DNA of 64,000 nucleotides from Cutaneotrichosporon cavernicola. Its lineage: Eukaryota; Basidiomycota; Tremellomycetes; Trichosporonales; Trichosporonaceae. The stretch covers positions 1,736,001-1,800,000 of the forward strand of contig NC_083393.1 of NCBI RefSeq assembly GCF_030864355.1. Reading direction: 5' to 3'. The translations under genes and the position numbers were made by a program. Each line of letters starts with the position of its first letter. Positions within the stretch are counted from its first letter, which is position 1. This document shows, one piece after another, positions 21,346 to 32,436 of the stretch. The notes beneath the pieces were generated by a model that was given only the letters and a program-made list of their open reading frames with translations, was not told the DNA's origin and ran no database searches.

Positions 21346-21834
21346 ATGAACGCCCCGCCCCACAAGCTCATCTCGCACCTCAACAACGTGTCGCGCAACC
21401 TCCGCGGTCAGACCGCGCTGCCATACTCGCGCGCATCGCTCGGCGTGGCATCCACCCTCCTCCGTCACGGCCTCGTGTCCAACGTCACTCTCGGCACACC
21501 CACACACCCCAACCCCGTCGAGTTCCGCCATCTGGCCCCACCTGCCCAGCGTGTCTGGGTCAACTTTAAGCACCGCAACGGTCTCCCCGTCATGCGTCGC
21601 ATCCAGCTCGTTTCCAAGTCGAGCATCCGCAAGTTTGTCTCCCGCGAAGAGCTTGGCCGCATCCTCCTCGGCAAGGAGACGCGCAACATTCACGGTGCCG
21701 GCACTGGCGACGTCTTTGTCGTCAAGGTCCCAGCTGACCGCTCTCTCAACCGCAAGGGTGCCGACATCTACATGGAAGGCTGGGAGGCATACCGCGCCGG
21801 CCTCGGCGGGGAGGTCATCTGCCGTGCGTCGTAA
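21346..21834 (+). CDS. MRPS8: Mitochondrial small-subunit ribosomal protein uS8m
   Basis: A single-exon protein of 162 residues of the uS8 family. Features are the N-terminal helix (PHKLISHLNNVSRNLRGQ), the basic middle, and the C-terminal ARNIHGAGTGDVFVVKVP-like segment (here NIHGAGTGDVFVVKVP) where the GTG/AGT pattern packs on 16S-like rRNA helix h21. The length is close to yeast Mrps8 (155). It is divergent from the mS45/Bot1-like gene, so two 37S subunits share one intergenic region. An N-terminal presequence is not obvious, as in the yeast protein. Confidence 0.9.
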   Translation: MNAPPHKLISHLNNVSRNLRGQTALPYSRASLGVASTLLRHGLVSNVTLGTPTHPNPVEFRHLAPPAQRVWVNFKHRNGLPVMRRIQLVSKSSIRKFVSREELGRILLGKETRNIHGAGTGDVFVVKVPADRSLNRKGADIYMEGWEAYRAGLGGEVICRAS

Positions 21835-22028
21835 CCTGCCCTGCCACTGCCGTCGTCGTCGTCGCCTGCCGTCCGCGTCTGCCGCCGCCCAACATCGCAT
21901 AGCACACCGCTCCTCCTGCATTAATACCGCCCATTCATACCCCCACGACGCGCACATGTACTCTCTATGACATTTGGTAGTAGAGGATGCTGGGTATAGA
22001 GTTACACTGATATGATGGTGATCGGCTG

Positions 22029-25000
22029 TCAAATAGGGATGCGCGGAGGAAAGTGTGCACAACCGTACGCATACACCTCCTGCATACGATGCAGGTGACA
22101 CTCGGCGTCAGCTGCCGCTGCCTTCTCGTCATCGAACCGGCCGTCGAGGCGGTAGTGATCTGATGTTGTCAGTGACTCCGGAGCAGGCGGACTAACCTCG
22201 AAGCTTGGTGCTGTACCACAGTCCCAGGGGCAATTGTCCGCAACCGTCTGCTCTATCCTTGCCACCAAGCAGTCTCGCGATGTCTCTGCCCGACTCGAGT
22301 TGCTTGAGCTGGCGATCGCGGTCCCCGAACAAGTGTTGAGCAGTTGTGAAGGCGAAGATGAGCGCATAGAGTATGTTCAGCTTGCCCTTCCGGCAGACCT
22401 CATAGGAGAAGGTGAGTTTGCGCCTGTCGTCAGTGCGAGTCTCAGCATAAACGTACTTGGACGACACACGCTCTGGATCGGTCAAGCTGAGGAGGAAGTA
22501 CCCGATGGCATTCAGTGCGCCGTTCGTGCCTGCCCTGCATTGGTCGGCCATGATGTTCACGTGCGCCGAGCGATCCAGATCCGTCAGGAGATTCGAGAAG
22601 CCACCTTGAGCAGCCATGAGGTTAATGTCGACGATTAAGCGCATCTCGGACCCTGCGACAAGCAGGCTCTGCGCCGCTTTGTAGTAGCGTACAGCCTGGT
22701 CGGGGAGGCCGATGGCGTGCATGAGATGGCCGTAGAGTAACGCGAGCTGGTGAGAGTGTGTCAGGAAAAGTTTGTTGTCGTGCAGTATCTTGACCGTCTT
22801 GGACAGAAGCTTCGGTCAGTCCGCACATATAGGTGACTCACTGTCGTGACATCCTCAAAGGAACTTCGACACATAAGCGCAAGGGCCTCCTCCATCATCA
22901 CTTCTGCACGGAGCTTGTTGACCTTGTGCCGGAGCTCCAGCGCCTCCGCAACACCGTGTCTGAAAGAGACTGCCATCAGATCGCGAAGCAGTCTACGCTT
23001 ACATCCAGAGTCCCACAAGTCGTCAGGATGCGCACAGAGCTCAAACTGTCGCATTGCACGCGTGTGATTGAGGGTGCGGCACTGGGTAAGGGATCCGAGC
23101 AAGTCGCGGCGGGCGACAACTGAAGAGAGGTACGTTAGCGCCCAGAGCACGTTAATGGGTGTTGACTGGACGAAGAGCTGTTGTGTCGAGCCGTTGCGCA
23201 CAGGAAGTGGAATCTGTGTGTCAGCTCAGGCCGACGATCAGCGAGCTCACAGTCACCATTCCACCTGAGCTCCGCAGCTCCGACAGCATGCCTTTCTCCA
23301 TGGCATGATCCATGAGAGGATAAAGTCGGCTGAGCTGTTTCTTGGCATTTGCGTCATCGGCTGCGCGACCGTGGTACAGAGCGCGCATGTTGAGGTAGTG
23401 CATGAGCAACACTAGGCGGAAGGACGTCGTTGTAGGGTCGCCGGAGGTGAAGACCTCGTTCGTGCCGAAAAGAGCCTCGCTTTCGTCAAGCATCGCGAGT
23501 AGGTTGTCCCATCGGCGCAGCGAGAAGTGCGCACGGATGCGAATGATATGCGCAAGGAGGACGACGTCCATGTGCCCGTGTGCGCGTGCGTCCGCCTGAG
23601 GTCAGCTAGATGAAACAAAGCTGCACCCTACCTCGAACTCCTTGACAACCTGCAGCAACTCGACATTCGATGCCTTGAGGAGGTGGTTCATGTGGAGGAG
23701 GTTGAGGTTGTAACGATGCGCGACGTCCTCTCTGCGTGTCAGGTGACAGTAAAATTAAGCCAGAAACCTCACCTTGGCGTCGCAGCCAACGCTTGCTTTA
23801 TGATCCTCTTCGCGTGGTTCGCCTTGTCCTTCATGAACGCAAGGCGGGCGCTCACAAGCTCCACGCGCTGGCGGTAGTGCTTCAGGTGGGGACTTCGGGC
23901 GGCCGCAAGCTGGGGTCAGATCCATCGCGCCGTCACTCACCGTCTTGGTCATGACGTCGTCGACGTCCGATGCGAGGCGCTTGTGGTCGATGACGATCCG
24001 CACCCGCGCGAGCTCCTCCTTCGTGAGCAGCTTCTTGACCGGGTCCTCAGTCGCGAGTACCTTGGCTGCAACGGTGGCGAACTCGAGACCGAAGGCTGCT
24101 CGCTCCGAATCGGACAAGTTGGGCATGTAGAAGCCGATGCGTAGGAGGTCGAGCGCCATGACGAGGAGGCGCAACGCCGTGTTTAACGCGTCCGGATCAT
24201 GGGTGAAGAGCACCCTCCCCAAGGCGGTCTCGCGCTTCATGCCGCCCTTGTCCCCGTCCTTCACCTCCTGGGGAACGAAAACCTGCTGCAGGTGGTAGGT
24301 CGCGTTGTGGTGCGCCGAGACCGCCGTGTGGAAGAGGAAGGCTCCAGTTGGAATTGTCTCGGGCAGTGGCGTAGGTAAGAGGGCAACCGTTGACACTGGC
24401 ACAGGCATGACCTTCTCCGTGGTGGTCGTGACCTGTGGACGCGAGGAAGGTTGCGTCGGTGGTTGGGGCGAGCGCGGTGGAGCGTGGGAAGCCTGGGATT
24501 TGCGTTTTGATGGGATTGATTGTGATGTCGATGAGAGCAGTGAGTTGCCCTTCTTTGATGATGGCTTTGGAATGTTGGATTGTTGTGAATATGATGGAGT
24601 AGTGAATGATGAACTTTGTGATGGAGATGGAGTTGGGTGAGTCATAATGGGAGGTGGAATGGTCGTAGTGTGCATCGTTGGAGAGGGCGCGGCGATCTTG
24701 ATGGCCTCGCCTTGAATCCGTGACGAGGAAGGTGTCGCCAACCCGTACTGTTCCGGACCACCAAAGCCGTTGTAACCACTGTAATGCTGTTGGGACGCTT
24801 GTTGAGGGGCTTGTTGCCGGAGCGGCACTGGCTGTTGCGGCTGCGGCTGCGATGGTGGCTGTTGCTGCTGCTTGTGGGACATCGGTACCGGTTGTTGTAA
24901 TGACTGCTGCAAAGACTGTTCCCACTGAGCCATGTCGAACTTGGGTACATCTTGCTGGTACGCTTTGGACTGCTGAGGTTGCGCCGGCGGCGGTAGGTAC

Positions 25001-26385
25001 TGTTGAAAGTCGAACTGCTGTTGTTGTGGTGCATGCTGAGGAAGGTACGATTGTGGCGAGATCTGCTGGGTGGCAGAATGGGGCGGTGCCAGTTGGTGCA
25101 ACTGAGGTGACGGTTTGACTGGCATCGGTGGCGAGGCCAACTGGTTCTGTGGCGAGGCAAACTGGGGCGAGGCAAACTGGGGCGATGCATGGTGCTGTAC
25201 TTGAGGTGATGGGCGCTGTTGGGGTGATGGTCGGTGTTGTACTTGCGGTGACAGACGCTGATGCACCTGCTGGGGCGGCCGTTGGACTTGCGGTGGAGCG
25301 CGCTGTGACATCTGGGGAGACGGACGTTGCTGGAGCTGCGGCGACAAGCCTGTTTGGAGTTTAGGCAGCTGTTGTTGCAGTTGTGGTGACAACCCTGTGT
25401 GGAGTTGGTGCGACGGCCGTTGCAGCTGGGGCGACATTCCCGTCTGGACCGTCGGCGTCGGTCTCGTCTGCTGAAGCGACGGCTGTTGCAATGACAGCGA
25501 CGGCTGTTGCAATGACAGCGACGGCTGTTGCAATGACAACGACCCGTTCCGTGACAACGACTGTGACGAGGTCGACGGCGACTGTGATGACCATCTCACC
25601 TGCGTACTCTGGGGCGAGTAGCTCGACTGTGATTGTTGTGAGTGGTTGGATCCTTGCGACTCGAACTGGTTGCTCTGGAGGCTCTGAAACATCTGGGTGT
25701 CCAAGGACGGGTGCTGTCCCAGCGACTTTAGCAGAGGTTGAGACTTGGGTAGCTGGTGCGACGGGGGCGATGACCGCTGATACTGTGCTTGTGGAAGCTG
25801 TTGCAGCTTCGGAGGAGGTTGGTAACTTTGCTGTGTTTGTGGAGGAGGTTGGTAACTTTGCTGTGGTTGCGGAGGAGGTTGGTAGCTCTGCACTGGCTTC
25901 GGGAGCGGGGGAGGCTGGTAGCTCTGCACTGGCTTCGGGAGCGGAGGAGGCTGGTAGCTCTGCGCTGGCTTCGGGAGCGGAGGAGGCTGGTAGCTCTGCG
26001 CCGACGCGGGATGGCTCTGCTGCTTGGAAGGATATTGTTGCCGCGTAGTAGATTGGTAGTTCTGTTGACCTGGGAACGCCTGTGTGGTATAGCTCTGGGG
26101 CAAGTATCCATGTTGTGAGGAGGGTTGCCACTGTTGGAACGGCACCTGGCTCTGACTTGTTGGTTGAGGTGGTTGATTCAACTCGCTCCGAAAGCTGACT
26201 TGACCCCCGAAACCATCGTTTTGGGTTTGGGTGTGGCTAGAGGTCTGCAAGTTGAAGGAATTGATGGGTGATGTGTACGACTGGGTCGAGTATTGCGGTG
26301 GAACCGAGAACGCAAACACGTCCTCATCGTTCCGGTTCGGTGGTGGTGGTATTGGCTCGGGCCAAACTTGCCAGCCATTTGACAT
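22029..26385 (-). CDS. Cohesin-loading factor Mau2/Scc4-like with giant Gln/Pro-rich N-terminus
   Basis: Seven exons (23941-26385, 23773-23909, 23632-23731, 23251-23595, 22842-23213, 22197-22809, 22029-22159) sum exactly to 1380 residues. Residues about 1-620 are disordered and rich in Gln, Pro and Ser, with repeats of QSYQPPPLPKP and of SLSLQQP. From about 680 to the end the chain is helical and TPR-like: FLFHTAVSAHHNATYHLQQ, ALNTALRLLVMALDLLRIGF, ALLYGHLMHAIGLPDQAVRY, and a C-terminal LGLWYSTKLRDHYRL, which resembles fungal and animal Mau2/Scc4. Mau2 binds the N-terminus of Scc2/NIPBL and helps load cohesin on chromatin. Usual members are about 620 residues, so the extension doubles the protein. 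The assignment rests on recalled pattern similarity; another TPR protein is possible. One apparent donor at 23002 was not used because reading through keeps a good helical frame. Confidence 0.7.
25490..26010 (-). repeat. In-frame Gln/Pro and Ser/Leu/Gln coding repeats
   Basis: Within exon 1 of the cohesin-loader gene there are tandem copies of a 33-base unit coding QSYQPPPLPKP (about 25880-25990, three near-perfect copies plus decayed QQSYQPPP copies) and a 21-base unit coding SLSLQQP (about 25490-25545, three copies). These are candidates for length variation between strains. Confidence 0.8.
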
Positions 26386-26659
26386 GGTGCGTTAACTTTG
26401 GGTATCAGCGCATTCTTTGTTGTAACACACCCCTTGTCTCGCTTCAAAAGATGATAAGAGATGGACAAGTAATCACGACCGACGCGTTCACAACTCCGTT
26501 GGGTTCAACCTCGCTTTGGGTGGCAATACCTCGCTCAAGACTCGCGTGGAGTTACGTAACTGGATGTGTAATAGGTCGGAGCCGAGTCGATTGTACCTAG
26601 GCCCAGGCCGGAATTATCATGAATCCATCAACCTGGTTACTCTCCTCACTCCCTCCAAA
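26386..26659 (+). promoter_or_regulatory. Divergent promoter MAU2-like/HIS3 with GTTACGTAAC palindrome
   Basis: A 274-base region separates the two starts. A perfect 10-base palindrome GTTACGTAAC lies at 26551-26560, about 100 bases before HIS3, matching the ACGT-core sites bound by fungal bZIP factors. No TGACTC core as in HIS7 was found. Confidence 0.4.
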
Positions 26660-27462
26660 ATGTCCGCACGTACAGCCACGGTCGAGCGCAAGACGAGCGA
26701 GACCCAGATTACCTGTACTCTCACTCTCGACACTGGGGCTGGCTTTGCGCCCCAGCAGATCAACGTGTCGACTGGTATTGGATTCTTGGATCATGTGGGT
26801 GGCGGCGACCAAAGGGAGGTGTGTGGTTGCACTTGCCTGGAGTGACCGCATGCTTTCCCGGGGCTCATGCTAACACACAGATGCTCACCGCGCTCGCCAA
26901 GCACGGCGGCATGTCGCTCGAGGTTAAATGCAACGGCGACCTGTGGATTGACGACCACCACACTGTCGAGGACTGTGGTCTCGCCCTGGGCGAGGCGTTC
27001 AAGAAGGCTCTTGGTGAGCGCAAGGGCATCAAGCGGTACGGGTATGCGTATGCTCCTCTCGACGAGGTGAGTTGTCAAGCGAGCTAAACTAAACTAATCA
27101 CAGACTCTGTCGCGCGCCGTGCTTGACATCTCGTCGCGGCCGTACTTTTGCGGCGACCTGCCGTTCACCCGCGAGAAGATTGGAGACCGTGAGTGTCCTT
27201 TGGGGACGCGTCCCTCTCAGTCTAGTTTCCCCACGCTTCGCTCACTCGCTCACACCCAGTCTCCACCGAGATGATCTCGCACTTCTTCGAGTCGTTTGCC
27301 CAGTCCGCCGGCGTGACTCTGCACGTCGACTGTATTCGCGGCGTCAACAACCACCACATTGCCGAGGCGTCTTTCAAGGCCCTCGCCCTTGCTATTCGTG
27401 CCGCCGTCGCCCTCACGGGGTCGGACGACGTCCCGAGCACCAAGGGTGTGCTCGCTGTCTAA
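26660..27462 (+). CDS. HIS3: Imidazoleglycerol-phosphate dehydratase
   Basis: Exons 26660-26794, 26881-27066, 27104-27188 and 27260-27462 sum to 202 residues, the normal length for fungal His3. The two metal-binding repeats are clear: [15 protein letters not shown] ... [10 protein letters not shown] in the first half and [16 protein letters not shown] ... [14 protein letters not shown] in the second, with the His and Glu ligands of the Mn(II) cluster. It dehydrates IGP to imidazole acetol-phosphate, directly after the HIS7 product in histidine synthesis; it acts in the cytosol. The first intron interrupts the GFLDHM motif. HIS7 is 14 kb upstream on the same strand, with unrelated genes between. 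Confidence 0.97.
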
Positions 27463-27604
27463 CTTTCTAGTTGGATCGGTAGAAAATTATGCATCGCATC
27501 GCTGACATTGCTTAGAGCTAGTCTATGCTAGGTATATGCGGGTTGACCGCGTCCTGACTGATCCTATGCCGGGTTGATCGGCTACATTCTACTGTGTTGG
27601 GTCC

Positions 27605-28836
27605 CTATTTGCGCCGGGTGGAACGCCTGGGCGTGCGCTTGCTGTTGTTCTCTAGCAAGGCCAATTCCATCGCCTCGGCCTCGGTCAACTCGCGGAACGG
27701 CGTTGCATGTCGCTCGTTGAGCGGTTTGGGCGTCATGGCTGGCGATGGGACCAACGATGAGGTTGCAGATGAGGGGGCCGTGTCGGGCATCATCTCGGGC
27801 CCGTCATTTTCCCCACTTCGGCTAGCAGCGTAGCGACCCGCCTAGACGTTAGCATTGTCAGGAAAGAGGTCACCTGTAAGAACATGACGCCAGTGAGCAT
27901 GACGGCCGTGATGATGTTGTCGTTGGCAAGGTCGCGGACTGCCGTGGCCAGGGGGCCGAACATCTCGTGCTCAGTCAGGTTGGCGGGCAATGGCGACGGA
28001 ATAGCGGCAAGGGCTGAGGTGAGCTAAGATTTCGCAAGCGACGCAAGGGAGAACGTACTGGGGAACACCTCGGTCGCCTGGTTGTACGCTACGGAAGTGA
28101 TGAGAACTGGTGTTAGCTTGGCGCGGGCTGCAACGACTGGCGCTACAGAAATCGGTGGTGGATAACGCTCGGACTGTCTCCTGCAATGAACTGCGGCGGG
28201 CGCTTAACATGCGCCCGCCGCTCCCCCTCGCAATCTTCTACAGTAGCTAGCGACTCAGGTGACCTGAATGTAGCAGCCCAACCGACTCACGCAAACTAGC
28301 CCCGTCAAACAGGACCTCCCCACTCTGCCCACGCCATCCTGTGACGAGCTTGGTGAGCGCAGCGAGGGAAGACGCCAAGCCAACGCCGAGGTACACCCAT
28401 CCCAGGACGGGTGCGCCACTCCCCACTAGCGCATAGTATCGGATAGACTGTTCGAGGGCTGCGGGAGTCAAAGGAGAACGCCAGAGAACGTTGTGGTCTG
28501 CAATCCAGTGGGTGAAGGTTGTGCCTGTTGTTAGCGGGGTCTGGGGGGTTGAGCTGAGCCAGACTCAGCGAGGGAGCCAGGTAGCAAAGAGGACAGCAGA
28601 ATGAACCTAGCGCAGCATGGAGTGCTACGGCAGCAACCCAAGCCGGGTTAGGCGCGCTGGTGATGGCGAGGAGGTAGCATCCGAGTGGGATCCCCCTAGA
28701 GCTAGAGCTAGAGGAAGAAGGCAGATCGGACCGAAGCTCCGCCGGCCCAACGCCCTTGCGCAGTGACCGAGTCCTGGACGCCACACGTACCGAGCAGGAA
28801 GCACGTCGTGATGGTGGTGATGGCGTTTCGCCACAT
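27605..28836 (-). CDS. SHR3: Shr3-like ER chaperone of amino-acid permeases
   Basis: Five exons (28791-28836, 28291-28524, 28059-28106, 27874-28013, 27605-27841) sum to 234 residues. Hydrophobic segments match the four-helix Shr3 fold: ITTITTCFLLGTTFTHWIAD at the N-terminus, VLGWVYLGVGLASSLAALT, LITSVAYNQATEVF region, and ITAVMLTGVMFLQAGRYAA. The family-typical FTHWIAD..LW and LTGVxFLQAGRYAA are visible. Shr3 folds amino-acid permeases in the ER so that they enter COPII vesicles. The cytosolic tail is charged (EAEAMELALLENN) and ends RRSTRRK, a possible ER-retrieval-like basic end. The first intron (266 bases) is long for this window, the others are 32-184. LEU4 lies next on the same strand. 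The identity is from motif pattern; I am fairly sure. Confidence 0.8.
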
Positions 28837-29178
28837 GATGCCCGAGGCGGGATCCTATTGATGATGATAGAGAGGGTGAGGAATGGAGAGGCTTAAAGAG
28901 TTGAGAGACTAGTGCTAAACCCCCAAAGATCAGATCTACTTGTAACAGACCAGGAGGTTGGCCCGTGACCGACCCTTTCCACCACATGTCATCATGCCCC
29001 ATCTTTTGATGCCGTCGTCCTCTTTCTAACCTTCTGCTTCTATTCCCTTCTGCCTTCTGGGATTGTGATCACATGACGACATGACCGACCCAGACATGAT
29101 TGTATGCATTTGACATGTTCCACACACTACCTTATCCTACTACGCTACACCGCTACTAGACACATGCGCTGCGCGCTT
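28837..29178. other. Intergenic region
   Basis: 342 bases between the SHR3-like start and the LEU4 stop, both on the minus strand. It holds the SHR3-like promoter and the LEU4 3' flank. No gene, RNA or strong motif seen. Confidence 0.45.
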
Positions 29179-31190
29179 TTACGCGTCGATGCTCAGCTTC
29201 TGCTTGCCGAGCCACGCGTTGGCCGCCGAAATAACCGCCTTGAGACCAGAAGCAGTGATGTCGGCGTCGACGCCAACACCCCAGAACCCGCCCTTGGTGC
29301 GGTCCTTGGGGTCGGCGGTCGGGGGAATGACCTCGATGTACGTGGCTGCCTTGACGTCCGAGCCGACACCGACGGCGTGTTCAGAGTACTCGCGGACCGA
29401 GAGGGCGATGCCGAGGTCCGAGTTGAGCGCGTCAAGGAACGACGAGAGGGGACCGTTACCGTCACCCGTGATCTGGCGCGTCTCGCCGTCGACGACAATT
29501 GTCGCGCTAATCTTGCGGGGGACCGAGGGGAGGTCGTCAATGCTCTGGTCCAGGCTCGAGACGCTCGAGGTCATGTCGAGAGCGCCACGGGTGGGGGAGT
29601 GGTCACGCGAACCGCGAACAGAGGACGAGCGCGAGGCGCGCTGGTTCTCCATGCTGAACGCCTTGAGGACTAGGCGGCCCTCGTGGCCCGTGCCAAAGCG
29701 GTAGGCCTCACGGAACGACGAGGTGATGTCCTTGACCGAGAGCTCGCGCCCTGTCTCTTCAGACTTGTCCTGGATGACGCGGTAGAACGAGATCTGCATG
29801 CGGCGAGGCACGTCGAGGCCGAGCGCCGTCTTGATGATGTAAGCGATACCGCCCTTGCCCGACTGCGAGTTGACACGGATGACTGCCTCGTATGTGCATC
29901 CGACGTCGGCGGGGTCGATGGGAAGGTAAGGCACGTCCCAGATCATATTCCCCTCCTTCTCGCGAGCAGACTGGGCCTCGAGACCCTTCTTGATCGCGTC
30001 CTGGTGCGAACCCGAAAAGGCCGTGAACACGAGCTCGCCGGCATATGGATGCCTAGGGTGTACTGGGAGGCCAGTGCACTCGGTGACAGTGTCAATAATG
30101 GAGAACATGTCGGAGAAGTCGAGACCCGGGTGGTACCCCTGCGAGTAGAGGTTGAGGCCGAGGGTCACGAGGTCGACGTTGCCGGTACGCTCACCGTTAC
30201 CGAGGACGGTGCCCTCGACACGGTCAGCGCCAGCGAGGACGCCAAGCTCGGCCGCAGCAACTGCGCAGCCGCGGTCGTTGTGGGTGTGGAGCGAGATGAT
30301 GCACTTTTCGCGCTGGGTGATGCTGTTGATGAACATCTCAACCTGGTCGGCAAACACGTTGGGCGTCGCCACTTCGACAGTAGCGGGGAGGTTGAAGATG
30401 ATACGCTCCTCCTTACGGCCGTCGGCGAACACTGACCCGGTGCCAGCGAGCCACGTCTTCTTGACAGCCTCGCACACCTCGGCGGCGTACCAAGTCTCGG
30501 TCTGGGAGAAGGTTTCGGGCGAGTACTCGTAACGGAAGTTTGTGCCGTGGCTCTTGGCGTACTGCTCGGAAAGCTTGCGCACGAGCGCGGTGTGCTCAGT
30601 GGCGAGCTGGATAGTCTCCTCGCGGTTGTTGTTGAACACGACCTCACGGAACACACAAGATGTTGCGTTGTACATGTGGATGATCACGTTCTTGAGACCA
30701 GCCACTGCCTCAAACGTGCGCGTAATCAGGTCGGTACGTGCCGGAGTCAGGACCTAAAGTCAGAAATGCCAGACAATCCTAACGCACCTGGATCCACACG
30801 TCATCGGGCACGTCGTTGCCGTTCACGAGCTCGCGACAGAGCTGGAAGTCGGTCTCGGACGCGGCGGGGTAGGCCACTTCAATCTCCTTGAACCCAATCT
30901 GGACGAGATGACGGAAGAACCTCATCTTCTGTCTGTTGGTCATGGCTGTGGGGTTAGTGGGGTCTGAAGCAAAGCAAGTTCGTACGATTCGCGAGCGACT
31001 GGTTTCCGTCACGCAGATCAGTGGAGAGCCAGATGGGGGGCTTTTTGCATTTCTGGTCGGGCCAGGTGCGGTTCGGGTACGGTTCGGGCTGGAACGGCGC
31101 ATAGCGCTTGGAGGGGTCGTCACTATGTGTCAGTTGGTTTCGGCGCTCGGCGTGTGGACGCTGTCTCGGGGCCACTCACAGCATCGGCAT
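29179..31190 (-). CDS. LEU4: 2-isopropylmalate synthase
   Basis: Exons 31180-31190, 30986-31122, 30788-30945 and 29179-30753 give 626 residues, close to yeast Leu4 (619). The first exon is only 11 bases (ATG plus eight). HMGL-type TIM barrel motifs are [15 protein letters not shown] (substrate/metal site), [18 protein letters not shown] and [16 protein letters not shown] with metal ligands His-x-His. The C-terminal regulatory LeuA domain (about 430 onward) begins [19 protein letters not shown] and gives leucine feedback. It condenses 2-ketoisovalerate and acetyl-CoA, the first committed step of leucine synthesis. No presequence follows the first ATG; an 80-codon open frame upstream lacks ATG (see findings). 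A GAGTCA motif lies 270 bases upstream. Confidence 0.95.
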
Positions 31191-31365
31191 ATTGAATACC
31201 GGGGTTGGGGTGGGGTGGGCGAGTCTGTGAAAAGGGGGGTTGGAGAAGGGAGCGACTGAGGCGAGGCTGCAGTGGCTTTGTAATGGATTGTGGGCGTCCG
31301 CTGGGCGAGGCTGGGTGTCTGCTGGGCGAGGCGCTTGTGGGTGTTGGAGTGGCAAGAGTGCGCTA

Positions 31366-31402
31366 GAGAGAGCTAGAGAGAGCAAGAGAGAGCTAGAGAG
31401 AG
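31366..31402. repeat. GAGAGAGCTA short tandem repeat
   Basis: Three to four imperfect copies of a 10-12 base purine-rich unit in the leader or promoter of LEU4. On the transcribed (minus) strand this is a pyrimidine-rich CTCTCTAG tract. Confidence 0.7.
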
Positions 31403-31459
31403 CGTTGGGGGAGGGGTGTTGTGCGCCGTGTTAATGAGTGCGGGGGAACAAAGAATGTC

Positions 31460-31465
31460 GAGTCA
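31460..31465 (-). promoter_or_regulatory. Gcn4-like TGACTC site upstream of LEU4
   Basis: GAGTCA on the plus strand reads TGACTC toward LEU4, 270 bases before its ATG. One copy only; function inferred from HIS7, which has three. Confidence 0.35.
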
Positions 31466-32436
31466 GATCATTGTCGGCGTAAATGACCCCCTCACCCTGG
31501 ACGAGTCTCGAGTTGTTCAAGTGTCACAAGTTGTCATATCGGCTTGGGTCCGGCTATTCCCGCATCAGCCAGTATAATCCACCACCCAAATCTGCGGCCG
31601 CCGCTATTTCCCACGGTCGAAGGGTATTATCGAATCCATGTTGTGACGATTCTAATCACAACAAAGTCCTAATGAGAATCCTAACCCTAGCCCCGTATTC
31701 AACCGCGCACGTGATCGAGTCAAACCCTTGGCGGGCCTACCATCTTGGACACCTAGTTCTGCCTAATCTGAAGGCGCGCTGTGGCGTTGTTGCGCCTGGA
31801 TTCAAGTTGTGGTAGGCATGCGTTGCTGGGCGGGACTTGACTTGTAGGCGAATCACACGAGATAAGCGAGGCTGTTGTTATCAAATCATCGAATCATCGG
31901 ATTACAGCAATGATTCCTCGCTCGTCGGTTCATGCTTGGCAAGCGACGACGACAAAGGCCATCAGTAGACTTGAGCTTCGACCAGCTCGTATGATATCAA
32001 CCACTGGTCCATCACATCGTCATCTCGTCATCTCGTCATCTACGGGGCCGCTCGAACCCGCTACGGCCGCCACACTCGACACTGCCCATTTCACCAGACA
32101 CTTAATTACAGACTAACCCCGAGGACCCGTGGGCGACGCGACATCTACCCACTCACCACTCCTTTGTCCCGTCCCATACACCCCTTCCAGCTTCTGGGTT
32201 CTCCGAAGCGGATCGCTAGACCAACTTGCCGGCCCCGTGCCGGATGCGGCATGACGTCACATCATAACAAGTCGGTGAGCGACGTGCACAACAAGAACGA
32301 CGTCGACCCATGCCCACCGTTCTGCTCCATTCATCACAGTATCTCGCAAACTGGCAAACACTCTTCCGCGACTATAATAACGACGATGCCCTGCTGTGAC
32401 TACCCAACCTAACATTAACATAATACTCACATCGCC

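Larger units (their letters stand above)
31191..32436. other. Intergenic region, LEU4 leader and promoter
   Basis: A 1.25-kb stretch. Near LEU4 it has GCTAGAGAGA-type repeats (31366-31402) and the single Gcn4-like site. The remainder to 32436 has only short frames on both strands and no clear gene; the last part is the promoter of the small hypothetical gene. Confidence 0.45.

Noticed and set aside
22978..23002. A possible intron (GTAAGC...TTTCAG) in the cohesin-loader gene
   Set aside because: Splicing it would shift a good helical frame (VSFRHGVAEALELRHKV); reading through is open and fits.
25383..26048. Long plus-strand frames over the Q-rich exon of the cohesin-loader gene
   Set aside because: They consist of Thr/Val/Ala or Leu/Arg repeats generated by reading the CAG/CCT-rich repeats in other frames.
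29683..30435. A 250-codon open frame antisense to LEU4
   Set aside because: It mirrors the highly biased LEU4 exon and has no recognisable protein features; LEU4 is certain.
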